From NCBI GenBank assembly GCA_905212085.1, contig CAJMDF010000021.1:1-32922 (forward strand): 32,922 nucleotides of DNA. Direction: 5' to 3'. Shown here piece after piece: positions 6,496-14,510 of the stretch. Under the pieces are notes generated by a model that worked only from the letters and a program-made list of their open reading frames with translations, was not told the DNA's origin and did no database searches. This stretch comes from an uncultured Clostridium sp. Its GTDB lineage: Bacteria > Cyanobacteriota > Vampirovibrionia > Gastranaerophilales > Gastranaerophilaceae. The position numbers were made by a program, and so were the translations under genes. Numbering within the stretch: position 1 is the stretch's first letter; every line of letters begins with the position of its first letter.

Positions 6496-8280
6496 ATGTC
6501 TAAAAAACTTATTAAGGTTATGGATACTTCATTTAGAGATGGATTTCAATCTGTTTATGGGGCTAGAGTATTTGTAGATGATTTTATTCCAGCATTGCAG
6601 GCTGCTGTTAATGCGGGAATTAAACATTTTGAAGTTGCTGGTGGTGCAAGATTTCAGTCACCTATTTTTTATTGCAATGAGAATGCATTTGAAACAATGG
6701 ATAAAATTAGAGCTGCAGTAGGACCTGATATTAATTTACAAAGTTTAGCGAGAGGTGTAAATGTTGTAGGCCTTGATTCTCAGCCGAGAGATATAATTAA
6801 TTTGCACGCTAAAATGTTTAAAAAGCATGGTGTTACAACAGTTAGAAACTTTGATGCTTTAAATGATGTAAATAATCTTATATATTCCGGTCAATGTATT
6901 AAAGATAACGGGCTAAAACATGAAGTTACAATCACTATGATGGAATTGCCTATTGGATGTACTGGTGCTCATGATGTTGAGTTTTACGAAAAAGTTTTAA
7001 GAAGTATATTAGATGCAGGTATTCCATTTGATAGTTTAGCATTCAAAGATGCTTCAGGTACTTCTGCACCTAGAAAAGTTTATGAAACAGTAAAACGTAC
7101 AAGAGAAATTTTAGGACCTGATGCTCATATTCGATTCCACTCGCATGAAACAGCAGGTACAGGACTTGCAGCTTATTTAGCTGCTCTAGATGGAGGAGCT
7201 GATGGTATAGACTTATCAATGAAACCGGTATCAGGCGGTACTGCTCAACCTGATATTGTTTCTATGTGGCATGCTTTGAAAGGTACTGATTATGATTTAG
7301 GTTTGGACATTGAAAAAATTCTAGAAACAGAAGAAATTTTCAAAGAATGTATGAAAGATTACTTCTTACCACCGGAAGCATTGGCAGTAAATCCTATGAT
7401 TATTCAATCTCCTTTACCTGGAGGTGCTTTAACTGCTAATACTCAAATGTTGAGAGATAACAATTTAATGGATAAATATCCTGAAGTTGTTGCCGCAATG
7501 AAAGAAGTTGTTGAAAAAGGTGGTTTCGGAACATCAGTTACACCTGTATCTCAATTCTATTTCCAACAAGCATTTAATAATGTTATGTTTGGACCTTGGA
7601 AAAAAATTGCAGAAGGTTATGGAAAAATGGTTCTTGGATATTTCGGAAAAACTCCTTGCGAACCTGATGCGGATGTTATTAAAATTGCATCTGAACAACT
7701 TAATTTACAACCTACTACTGAAAAAGTTGTTGATATAAATGACAGAGATCCTAACAAAGGTATTCCTGCAGCTAAAAAACGTTTAGAAGAAGCAGGGTTA
7801 CCTGTTAATGATGAAAATATCTTTATTTCTGCAGCTTGCAAAGAAAAAGGTATTTTATTCTTAGAAGGTAAAGGTACAATTGGTGTAAGAAAATGTGAAC
7901 CAGGTGATAAAGAGCCGAAAATTGATGAAGCAAATAATGCTTATACTGTAACTGTAAACGGTAAAAAATATGCTGTAGCTTTAGAAGGTAGAAAAGCCAC
8001 AGTAAATGGCAAACTTTATGACTTTGATGTAAAAGCCGGTATCGAAGCAAAAGCTGTAACTGGGGATGCAACTCCTGTAAAAGCTGCTTTACCAGGTACT
8101 GTTTTAAAAGTTTTAGTATCAGCAGGTGATAGTATTGCAGAAGGTGATGTAATTGCTGTAGTTGAAGCTATGAAAATGGAAACAGAAATTAAATCACCAA
8201 TGTCAGGTACTGTAAAAGAAGTTGAAATTGAAGTTGGAGATAAAGTTAAAACAGGTGATTTACTTGTTTCAATCGGTTAA
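6496..8280 (+). CDS. oadA: Oxaloacetate decarboxylase alpha subunit (biotin carboxyltransferase)
   Basis: Transfers carboxylate from oxaloacetate to biotin, giving pyruvate. The N-terminal TIM barrel (about 1-300) shows DTSFRDGFQS with the metal-ligand Asp15, the catalytic Lys184 in FKDASG, and His215/His217 in FHSHETAG, then SGGTAQPD. A conserved carboxylase domain follows (about 310-470), then a short linker, and a biotinyl domain at about 525-594 with EAMKME, biotin on Lys560. The RDGFQS and FKDASG variants differ from the more common RDAHQS and KDMAG; I recall the same variant from epsilonproteobacterial and clostridial homologues. PycB of a two-subunit pyruvate carboxylase is an alternative, but adjacent oadG and oadB favour the decarboxylase. 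Confidence 0.93.
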   Translation: MSKKLIKVMDTSFRDGFQSVYGARVFVDDFIPALQAAVNAGIKHFEVAGGARFQSPIFYCNENAFETMDKIRAAVGPDINLQSLARGVNVVGLDSQPRDIINLHAKMFKKHGVTTVRNFDALNDVNNLIYSGQCIKDNGLKHEVTITMMELPIGCTGAHDVEFYEKVLRSILDAGIPFDSLAFKDASGTSAPRKVYETVKRTREILGPDAHIRFHSHETAGTGLAAYLAALDGGADGIDLSMKPVSGGTAQPDIVSMWHALKGTDYDLGLDIEKILETEEIFKECMKDYFLPPEALAVNPMIIQSPLPGGALTANTQMLRDNNLMDKYPEVVAAMKEVVEKGGFGTSVTPVSQFYFQQAFNNVMFGPWKKIAEGYGKMVLGYFGKTPCEPDADVIKIASEQLNLQPTTEKVVDINDRDPNKGIPAAKKRLEEAGLPVNDENIFISAACKEKGILFLEGKGTIGVRKCEPGDKEPKIDEANNAYTVTVNGKKYAVALEGRKATVNGKLYDFDVKAGIEAKAVTGDATPVKAALPGTVLKVLVSAGDSIAEGDVIAVVEAMKMETEIKSPMSGTVKEVEIEVGDKVKTGDLLVSIG

Positions 8281-8327
8281 AATTTATTTATAAATATTCA
8301 AAAAATTAGTAAAAGAAGGGTAAAAAA

Positions 8328-9503
8328 ATGAATATAGTAGACAGTTTATATAAATTATGGCAATCTACAGGTATTGCAAATTTCATTCAACCTGTTGATC
8401 CTAATATTACAAACGGGTTCGAACAATTCCTTCATCAATTCGGTTCTCCGATTATGATATTGGTATGTTTATTCCTTTTGTGGTTAGGTATAAAAAAACA
8501 ATTCGAACCATTGCTTTTAGTTCCAATTGCATTTGGCGGTTTGTTATCAAATATTCCTGTTGCAGATATTGCAGGACCTCATGGATTTTTGGGAATAATT
8601 TATGAATTTGGTATTCACCAAGGTCTTTTCCCATTAATTATATTTATGGGTGTTGGTGCTATGACTGATTTTGGACCGTTAATTGCAAACCCTAAAACAG
8701 CTCTTTTAGGTGGTGCTGCTCAATTCGGTATTTTTGGTGCTTTACTTTTAGCATTGTGTGTATTTGGATTTACATTACCGCAATCAGGTGCTATTGGTAT
8801 TATAGGTGGTGCAGATGGTCCTACATCTATTTATGTTACAACTAAACTTGCACCCGAATTATTAGGGGCAATTGCTGTTGCTGCTTATTCGTATATGGCT
8901 TTAGTTCCTGTAATTCAGCCACCAATTATGAAGTTGTTAACAACAGAAGAAGAACGTAAAATTGAAATGACTCAATTAAGAGAAGTCTCTAAACGAGAAA
9001 AAATTGTATTCCCGCTTGTTGTTCTCGGTTTATGTATAATTTTCTTGCCGGATGCTTGTCCTTTAATTGGTGCATTAACTTTTGGTAACTTATGTAAAGA
9101 GTGCGGTGTAGTCGAAAGATTATCTGATACAATGCAAAATGCTTTAATTAATATTGTTACAATATTTTTAGGGTTATCTGTAGGATCAAAATTGTCAGCT
9201 GATCAATTTTTAACTTTGCAAACTTTATTTATTTTAATTTTAGGAATTTTGGCTTTCTCTTTTGCAACTGCTGGTGGGGTAATTTTTGCAAAAGTGATGA
9301 ATTTATTCTCTAAAACTAAAATCAATCCATTAATTGGTTCTGCAGGCGTATCTGCTGTTCCTATGGCAGCTCGTGTATCAAATAAAGTTGGTTTAGAAGC
9401 TAATCCTCAAAATTATTTATTGATGCACGCAATGGGTCCAAATGTTGCAGGTGTTATTGGTTCTGCTGTTGCTGCAGGTATTTTATTAGCATTATGTAAC
9501 TAG
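8328..9503 (+). CDS. oadB: Na+-transporting oxaloacetate decarboxylase beta subunit
   Basis: Polytopic membrane protein (391 residues, about nine or more hydrophobic segments) that decarboxylates carboxybiotin and exports Na+. The family signature GAIGIIGGADGPTSIYVTTK contains the essential Asp (Asp163 here), and the conserved C-terminal region with AMGPNVAGVIGSAVAAG is intact. Glutaconyl-CoA and methylmalonyl-CoA decarboxylase beta subunits belong to the same family, but the partner carboxyltransferase here is of the pyruvate/oxaloacetate type. A GAAGGG ribosome site precedes the ATG. It is the last gene of birA-oadG-oadA-oadB and is followed by a strong terminator. Confidence 0.94.
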   Translation: MNIVDSLYKLWQSTGIANFIQPVDPNITNGFEQFLHQFGSPIMILVCLFLLWLGIKKQFEPLLLVPIAFGGLLSNIPVADIAGPHGFLGIIYEFGIHQGLFPLIIFMGVGAMTDFGPLIANPKTALLGGAAQFGIFGALLLALCVFGFTLPQSGAIGIIGGADGPTSIYVTTKLAPELLGAIAVAAYSYMALVPVIQPPIMKLLTTEEERKIEMTQLREVSKREKIVFPLVVLGLCIIFLPDACPLIGALTFGNLCKECGVVERLSDTMQNALINIVTIFLGLSVGSKLSADQFLTLQTLFILILGILAFSFATAGGVIFAKVMNLFSKTKINPLIGSAGVSAVPMAARVSNKVGLEANPQNYLLMHAMGPNVAGVIGSAVAAGILLALCN

Positions 9504-9521
9504 AGTTCTATTTGATAAAGT

Positions 9522-9549
9522 AAAGGTCCGATTTATTCGGACCTTTTTT
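9522..9549 (+). terminator. Rho-independent terminator of the birA-oadGAB operon
   Basis: A 10-bp stem (9522-9531 with 9537-9546), a 5-nt loop and a T-run from 9544. It lies 19 nt after the oadB stop. The convergent gene at 9559 may also use it weakly. Confidence 0.88.
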
Positions 9550-9558
9550 ATTCTTTTA

Positions 9559-9909
9559 TTATATTTCTACGTTAATCTTTTTACCGAGTTTTTCTATAGT
9601 TTCTTCTATTTTTGAACTTCTTGTTTCTAAGGGTAATTTTTTTAATTTTTCTGATAAAATTTTTAGTTTGCTATTTTTATTTTTTAAAATATTCCCTGCA
9701 TATAACATGTGCATATCAAACATTAAAGGGACAGCCATTAGGTCTTTTATATCTTTTGGTGTCATTTCAAAATCAACTACATCAGCAATTGTTTTAATTA
9801 AATCTTCTGGTTCTTTTTTACTTTTAGTTGTAAGTGTACCTGTGATGCATTCTAAAACGTTTCTTGTCGGTAATTTTATTTTACTATTTGCTATTGCTTT
9901 AACTCGCAT
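9559..9909 (-). CDS. Hypothetical protein, 116 residues
   Basis: I do not recognise this protein. It is lysine-rich, has no signal peptide or long hydrophobic segment, and looks cytoplasmic. A central part (MAVPLMFDMHMLYAGNIL) is methionine-rich, and the C-terminal third looks like amphipathic helices. The start is well supported by AAGGAG before the ATG. It stands alone, converging on oadB and divergent from the formyltransferase gene, with no operon partner to suggest a role. Confidence 0.65.
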   Translation of the reverse strand: MRVKAIANSKIKLPTRNVLECITGTLTTKSKKEPEDLIKTIADVVDFEMTPKDIKDLMAVPLMFDMHMLYAGNILKNKNSKLKILSEKLKKLPLETRSSKIEETIEKLGKKINVEI

Positions 9910-9953
9910 ATTTTTCTCCTTGCGTATTTATTAAGTTACAGAAAAAAAATTTT

Positions 9954-9982
9954 TTGCTATTAGTTTAAAATTTGTTTATAAT
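9954..9982 (+). promoter_or_regulatory. Predicted sigma-70-type promoter of the formyltransferase gene
   Basis: TTGCTA (9954-9959), a 17-nt spacer, and a perfect TATAAT (9977-9982). The start would be near 9989, just before the GGAAGGGG ribosome site at 9990-9997 and the ATG at 10009. Confidence 0.65.
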
Positions 9983-10008
9983 TAATTTTGGAAGGGGATT
10001 ATGTATAT

Positions 10009-10605
10009 ATGTATAAAATAGGATTATTAGGCTCAAAAGCTGGTTATTTGATTGATTCTTTTAATGATTATTTTAAAAATAAAGATGTTCAATTAGTTTG
10101 TATTTCTAATGACGAACATTCTGATTTTTTAGGCAAGGCTCAGGCTCTAAATTTGGAGCATAAATATTTGACTAACGAAAGAAATTTTGAATATTTTTCT
10201 TCAACCAATTTTGATATTGTAGCAGTATGTGGTTATGATGAAGTTATTAAAAAAGATGTTTTGGAGACCGGTAGATTTATTAGTCTTCATGAGTCATTAT
10301 TGCCTGCATTTAAGGGATCTGATGCATTGTATAGAAGTTTTTCTTCAGGGATAAAAGTTTCAGGAGTTACAATATATTCACTTACTGATGAAAATTTTGA
10401 TGGAAAAATAATTGCCCAATATCCTGTATTAATAGGTAATCTTACTCACTTTGATGAATTTAAAGAAGAAATACATTCTGTTGAAAAAATGTTATATCCC
10501 ATAGTTGTTGATAAGTTATTGAAAGATGAAGTTTTTGATTTTTCTGATTTAGTAAATTCGAATAAATGTACAAATTCTTGTAATAACTGCAGTGGGTGTA
10601 ATTAA
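10009..10605 (+). CDS. PurN-like formyltransferase-fold protein with altered catalytic triad and Cys-rich tail
   Basis: The 198-residue protein has the formyltransferase fold of phosphoribosylglycinamide formyltransferase (PurN). ISLHESLLPAFKGSDAL (91-107) and TDENFDGKIIAQ (126-137) match PurN's active-site segments. The triad of this fold is Asn-x-His plus Asp. His94 and Asp131 are kept, but Asn is replaced by Ser92, and one extra residue precedes the Asp. The C-terminus ends in a four-cysteine cluster (Cys187, 191, 194, 197), which suggests metal binding. The frame opens at a TTG at 9988, but GGAAGGGG precedes the ATG at 10009. It may be a divergent or non-catalytic relative, or act on another amine such as a nucleotide sugar. 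No other purine genes are nearby. Confidence 0.75.
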   Translation: MYKIGLLGSKAGYLIDSFNDYFKNKDVQLVCISNDEHSDFLGKAQALNLEHKYLTNERNFEYFSSTNFDIVAVCGYDEVIKKDVLETGRFISLHESLLPAFKGSDALYRSFSSGIKVSGVTIYSLTDENFDGKIIAQYPVLIGNLTHFDEFKEEIHSVEKMLYPIVVDKLLKDEVFDFSDLVNSNKCTNSCNNCSGCN

Positions 10606-10664
10606 AAATTTATCGCTTGATTTTCATTCTTGTAATATAATTAAGAAAAGAGAAGGGGTAAGAC

Positions 10665-11900
10665 ATGTCTATAGATGATGCTTTGGTAATGATATTGGCA
10701 GGTGGTGAAGGAAAAAGATTGTATCCTTTAACTAAAGACAGAGCAAAACCTGCTGTTCCATTCGGTGGAAGATATAGAATTATTGATTTTGTATTGAATA
10801 ATTTTATTAATTCAGGTTTTTTCAAAATTAAAGTTTTAACTCAATATAAATCAGATTCATTAAACAAACATATTACACGCGGTTGGGCTTTATCACCGTT
10901 TTTAAATCAATATGTTGATTTAGCTCCGGCTCAAATGCGAACTGGTTCTGATTGGTATCGTGGGACTGCTGATGCAATATATCAAAACGTTTTTCATATA
11001 ACTGATGAAGACCCTGATTATGTTTGTATTTTTGGTGGTGATCATATTTATAAAATGGATGTATCTCAAATGCTTGATTATCATAAGGAAAAAGGGGCAG
11101 ATTTATCAATCTCTGCAATTCCTATTCCAATATCTGAAGCTCATGAATTTGGGATAATTGAAGTTGATGATGATTGGCGCTTAATAAATTTTGTTGAAAA
11201 ACCAAAGGATAAGCCTAAATCAATACCTGGAAATCCTGATATGTGTCTTGCTTCTATGGGTAACTATATCTTTAATAAAGACGTGCTTTTGGATGCATTA
11301 AATAGGGATGAGGAAATTAAAGAATCAAGTCATGACTTTGGGAAAAACGTTATCCCGATGCTATTAAAAGATGGTAAAAAAATATATATATATAATTTTT
11401 ATGATAATTCATTCCCTGGAATGACTGATACGGAAAGAGGTTATTGGAGAGATGTAGGAAGTATTGATGCATACTGGCAGGCTAATATGGATCTGTTAGC
11501 ATATGACCCTGAATTAAATTTATATTCTCAAGATTGGCCTTTAAGAACATTTAATTATAATTACCCTCCTGCAAAATTTATTTGGGAGGAAGGAGAACGT
11601 GTTGGTATGGCTACTAACTCAATGGTATCTGAAGGTTGTGTTGTCTCTGGTGGGGGACTTTCAAGGTGCGTATTATCGCCAAAGGTTAAGGTAAACAGTT
11701 ATTCTCAAATATCAGAAAGTATTTTAATGGAGAATGTTGAGATTGGTAGACATTCTAAGATTAAAAAAGCTATTATTGATAAAAATGTAATTGTTCCTCC
11801 TAATACCAGAATAGGATTTAACCATGATGAAGATATCAAAAGAGGCTTTCATGTTTCTCCGAATGGGGTAACTGTTGTACCTAAAGGGGCAATTTTGTAA
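10665..11900 (+). CDS. glgC: Glucose-1-phosphate adenylyltransferase (ADP-glucose pyrophosphorylase)
   Basis: Makes ADP-glucose from ATP and glucose-1-phosphate, the committed step of glycogen synthesis. The N-terminal nucleotidyltransferase domain shows AGGEGKRLYPLTKDRAKPAVPFGG (about 12-36) and IFGGDHIYKMD with the metal-binding Asp. FVEKPKDKP is the conserved sugar-phosphate lysine region. The C-terminal part (about 300-411) is a left-handed beta-helix with hexapeptide repeats. The length of 411 residues is normal. AGAAGGGG precedes the ATG. No other glycogen gene is in the window. A long inverted repeat after the gene (11947-12020) may serve as its terminator. Confidence 0.95.
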   Translation: MSIDDALVMILAGGEGKRLYPLTKDRAKPAVPFGGRYRIIDFVLNNFINSGFFKIKVLTQYKSDSLNKHITRGWALSPFLNQYVDLAPAQMRTGSDWYRGTADAIYQNVFHITDEDPDYVCIFGGDHIYKMDVSQMLDYHKEKGADLSISAIPIPISEAHEFGIIEVDDDWRLINFVEKPKDKPKSIPGNPDMCLASMGNYIFNKDVLLDALNRDEEIKESSHDFGKNVIPMLLKDGKKIYIYNFYDNSFPGMTDTERGYWRDVGSIDAYWQANMDLLAYDPELNLYSQDWPLRTFNYNYPPAKFIWEEGERVGMATNSMVSEGCVVSGGGLSRCVLSPKVKVNSYSQISESILMENVEIGRHSKIKKAIIDKNVIVPPNTRIGFNHDEDIKRGFHVSPNGVTVVPKGAIL

Positions 11901-11946
11901 TTTTTATCTTTACAAGTTTATTTATCTGTAATATACTAATTTCGCA

Positions 11947-12020
11947 AAAATAAAGATTGTAAATATTTATTAATTTACTCCTATATTAAAGCAATTTTAA
12001 ACCTTTACAGTCTTTATTTT
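11947..12020 (+). repeat. Long inverted repeat between glgC and the following gene
   Basis: The arms 11947-11963 and 12004-12020 form a 17-bp stem with a single G-T wobble around a 40-nt AT-rich loop. The right arm is T-rich (TCTTTATTTTT), so on the plus strand it could terminate glgC. It also ends only 15 nt before the ATG at 12036 and could fold in that gene's leader. Function is not decided by the sequence. Confidence 0.5.
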
Positions 12021-12035
12021 TATGGGAAATTGTGT

Positions 12036-12581
12036 ATGGCAGCTGTAAAATTAAATGTATTAAAATCTATGTATAATAATTTACCTTCAATGCAAGTCAG
12101 CAAAGATAAGGTAATAGATAAAGTTGCTTATATTGGAAAAAAGTGGTCTTCGCCACACCAAAGAGCAATATTAGGAATTACTGCTATTGCAATTCAGCCC
12201 TATATTGATTGGAAAAATAAAAATGTAGACGAAAAAACCAGAAAAGTTGCAGTTGCGAGGACTTGTGCAAAAATTATAGCTGGAACGTTGACAGGAGTTG
12301 CATTGAGAGCTGCTTTTATTAAGGGAATTGCTGCTATGTCAAAAACTGCGGCTGAAATCCCTGCTAATGCTGGTAATTTTTCTAAAAAGTTTAGACAATG
12401 TCTTACTCCAAAAAATTTAGATCCAGCTAATAAAGATGCATTGGCTCAATATCGTAATGCTATGGGGACTATTTTGTCTCTTGTAGCTATGATTTTTACA
12501 AATTTCTTAATAGATGCACCTTTTACAAAATTCTTGACTAATAAATTTATTGGTATTCAAGAGAAAGGAGAGAATAAATAA
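12036..12581 (+). CDS. Hypothetical membrane-associated protein A of a coupled pair
   Basis: I do not recognise it. The 181 residues are basic and alanine-rich. Moderately hydrophobic stretches lie at about 42-56, 78-100 and 143-160, and a C-terminal APFTKFLTNKF segment follows. There is no cleavable signal peptide. The frame is open to a TTG at 12030, but the ATG at 12036 is better placed behind GGGA. The stop overlaps the next start (TAATG), and AAAGGAG for the next gene lies within this one. It shares its general layout with the following protein (hydrophobic block, lysine-rich linker, hydrophobic block, RN-hydrophobic-N-P-NK end), which suggests distant paralogy. Confidence 0.65.
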   Translation: MAAVKLNVLKSMYNNLPSMQVSKDKVIDKVAYIGKKWSSPHQRAILGITAIAIQPYIDWKNKNVDEKTRKVAVARTCAKIIAGTLTGVALRAAFIKGIAAMSKTAAEIPANAGNFSKKFRQCLTPKNLDPANKDALAQYRNAMGTILSLVAMIFTNFLIDAPFTKFLTNKFIGIQEKGENK

Positions 12582-13267
12582 TGTTTTCTCCTTCAAAAAT
12601 GTGGAATGGGTTTAAAAATTATATTTACAAGAATTATGGTGAAAATCCAGGATCAATGCTTGTACATACAGGTGTTTTAGGATGGATTTTATCATCAATG
12701 GCTCAAGTTTATGCTGTTGTATTTAACAATAAGATATCAAAAGAGCAAAAAATGTTTCTTATCCCTCAAGAAATTGCAGATGCTGCTGTAAATATTTTAT
12801 CATTTTATACTTTAACAAGTGGCGTTAAATACATTGGTGCTAAATTGACAAAGACTGCAAAATTAAGAACTGCAGAAATTACTGATTTGTTGAAAAAAGG
12901 CGGACATATTCTTGGAAAAGGGGAAAAACGCTTAGAAAATAAAATATATGCAGGTGATTGGAATTTTGACATAACAAAACTTGAAAATTATAATTCAGAA
13001 ATTGCTGATAAATTTAAACCATTCAGAAATGGTGCAGAAGTTATTACTGGTTTGATAGGCTCTGTGATTTCAAGTAATATTGTTACTCCTATTGCTAGAA
13101 ATAAATATGCTGCTATAAAACAAAAACAAGCCATTTCAAATATGAATAAGCCTGCTGAAGATAAAAATAATCAAATTAATTCTGTTAAATTAGATAATAG
13201 AATGTCAATGCAAGCATATCAAAATCTAGCTTCTATTAAGTATTCTTCAGGTTCATTAAAAATATAA
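12581..13267 (+). CDS. Hypothetical membrane-associated protein B of a coupled pair
   Basis: Unrecognised, 228 residues. Hydrophobic stretches lie at about 27-48, 66-88 and 152-170. The tail after residue 180 is polar and Gln/Asn-rich and looks disordered. The middle (95-145) is charged. An AAAGGAG ribosome site at 12564-12570 and a 1-nt overlap with the preceding stop indicate coupled translation and probable co-function. Its last 12 nt overlap the 3' end of the convergent anti-sigma gene. Confidence 0.68.
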   Translation: MFSPSKMWNGFKNYIYKNYGENPGSMLVHTGVLGWILSSMAQVYAVVFNNKISKEQKMFLIPQEIADAAVNILSFYTLTSGVKYIGAKLTKTAKLRTAEITDLLKKGGHILGKGEKRLENKIYAGDWNFDITKLENYNSEIADKFKPFRNGAEVITGLIGSVISSNIVTPIARNKYAAIKQKQAISNMNKPAEDKNNQINSVKLDNRMSMQAYQNLASIKYSSGSLKI

Positions 13268-13795
13268 AAACGTTATTATTCCCGCAACTATTGTCGTAAT
13301 TATTGCAAAGAAAATTATGGTAATTTTTGAAAATGTGTCAATATTATAAGTTTCCAAATTTTCATGTTGTAAACTATTTATTGTACTTTTTGAGTAATCA
13401 TTTTTTAATTCTGTTTTAGTCCTTTCAAACGAAGAATGTAATAGTTTCTTAAATGTATATATATTTTCTAAGTCTTGTCTTGCTAGAGGATTTGATATTG
13501 CAATTTTTTTGATTTTAATGCTGTCAGAATTATCTAACTCGTTATCTATGTAAGCAGAAAGATTTGATTTGAAATTTTCATATTGTTTTGTAATATATTG
13601 ATTTTCTATATCTTCATTTTGATTATTATCTATTATTTTTGTAAATATGTTTTTTAGCTGTATAAATTTTTCCATGCATTCAGGGCAATTATCCAAATGA
13701 ATTTTTACATATTCTGTTAATTTATCACTAAGTTTTCCTTCTACATAAAAATTTAAAAGAGCTAATACTTGATCGCAAGTAAGTTGATTTTTCAT
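13256..13795 (-). CDS. Zinc-finger anti-sigma factor, membrane-anchored
   Basis: Partner of the ECF sigma factor encoded 18 nt upstream. The N-terminus has the ZAS zinc-binding pattern: Cys7, then His33-x3-Cys37-x2-Cys40 (HLDNCPEC). A single membrane helix lies at about 157-178, very near the C-terminus, so almost the whole protein is cytoplasmic and the periplasmic part is negligible. In this family the zinc-finger domain holds the sigma factor until a signal releases it. With hardly any periplasmic domain, sensing may be cytoplasmic (for example redox at the zinc site) or through another protein. AAGGAGG precedes the start. Confidence 0.87.
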   Translation of the reverse strand: MKNQLTCDQVLALLNFYVEGKLSDKLTEYVKIHLDNCPECMEKFIQLKNIFTKIIDNNQNEDIENQYITKQYENFKSNLSAYIDNELDNSDSIKIKKIAISNPLARQDLENIYTFKKLLHSSFERTKTELKNDYSKSTINSLQHENLETYNIDTFSKITIIFFAIITTIVAGIITFLYF

Positions 13796-13813
13796 TATAA
13801 TCCTCCTTTTTAC

Positions 13814-14407
13814 TTATATATATCCTTTTAAATCTTCTTGTAGTTTCCCTCTAGCTCTTGAAATTCTTGATTTTACAGTTCCTATGCTTGAATGTGTTGC
13901 TTTTGCTATTTCTTCATAGCTCAACCCCTGTAATTCTCGTAATATTATTGCAATTCTGAATTGTTCAGGTAATTCTAATATCGCTTTTTTTATGATTTTT
14001 TCTAATTCAGAAGAAATACATTTTTCGTGAGGTTTACATTTTTTATCAAGTAGTTGAAATTTTATTGGAATAAAATCGTCAGTGTCGTCATCCAAAGATA
14101 CTGTGTCTAATTTCCTCTGAGATTTTCTTAATTCATCATAGAATAAATTTGTAATTATTTGATTTAACCAACTTTTGAATAATTTAGGATTTTTAAGACT
14201 TTGAATATTTTTTGCAACTCTAAGAAGAGCCTCTTGAGTCAGATCAGAGACTTCTTCTCTTCTTTTGCAAAGGTATGAGAATGCTGCAAAAACATTTTTC
14301 TGTTCTCGTCTTATCAGTTCTTCGAGAGCTTTAAAATCATTTTGTTGAGCAAGCACTACAAGTTCTTCTAGTGCCATTTTTTTGTATTGCAATTTATTGC
14401 ATGACAT
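13814..14407 (-). CDS. ECF-type RNA polymerase sigma factor
   Basis: The 197 residues carry sigma region 2 (about 28-100, with DLTQEALLRVAKNI for core binding and -10 recognition) and region 4 (about 140-192, with LPEQFRIAIILRELQGLSYEEIA and a TVKSRISRARGKL recognition helix). Region 3 is missing, as in ECF factors. The linker (103-130) is acidic and then cysteine-containing (Lys-Lys-Cys-Lys). It is followed by its anti-sigma gene, so both are co-expressed. AAGGAG precedes the ATG but is enclosed in a hairpin at 14408-14440. The regulon is unknown. Confidence 0.93.
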   Translation of the reverse strand: MSCNKLQYKKMALEELVVLAQQNDFKALEELIRREQKNVFAAFSYLCKRREEVSDLTQEALLRVAKNIQSLKNPKLFKSWLNQIITNLFYDELRKSQRKLDTVSLDDDTDDFIPIKFQLLDKKCKPHEKCISSELEKIIKKAILELPEQFRIAIILRELQGLSYEEIAKATHSSIGTVKSRISRARGKLQEDLKGYI

Positions 14408-14440
14408 AAATTTCTCCTTACATTTATAGTAAGGAAATTT
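14408..14440 (-). promoter_or_regulatory. Hairpin that covers the ribosome-binding site of the ECF sigma gene
   Basis: Read on the minus strand, CCTTAC pairs with GTAAGG around the 7-nt loop TATAAAT, and AAATTT on either side can pair beyond a 2-nt bulge. The right arm contains the Shine-Dalgarno bases and the spacer up to the ATG. Translation could therefore depend on melting of the hairpin, as in RNA thermometers, or on a trans-acting factor. The inverted repeat could also be a protein-binding operator. Confidence 0.55.
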
Positions 14441-14510
14441 TATTAATAAATGCTCATTCCTTGTTATATAACCAATCGATTATATTTTTTTTTATAGAAT
14501 TATAAATTGC

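Noticed and set aside
6496..8280. PycB subunit of a two-subunit pyruvate carboxylase
   Set aside because: Possible on sequence alone, but oadG and oadB neighbours fit a decarboxylase, and no biotin carboxylase gene is present.
10613..10641. Promoter for glgC using TATAAT at 10636
   Set aside because: No acceptable -35 at 16-18 nt (TCGCTT at 17); TTGATT is only 13 nt away.
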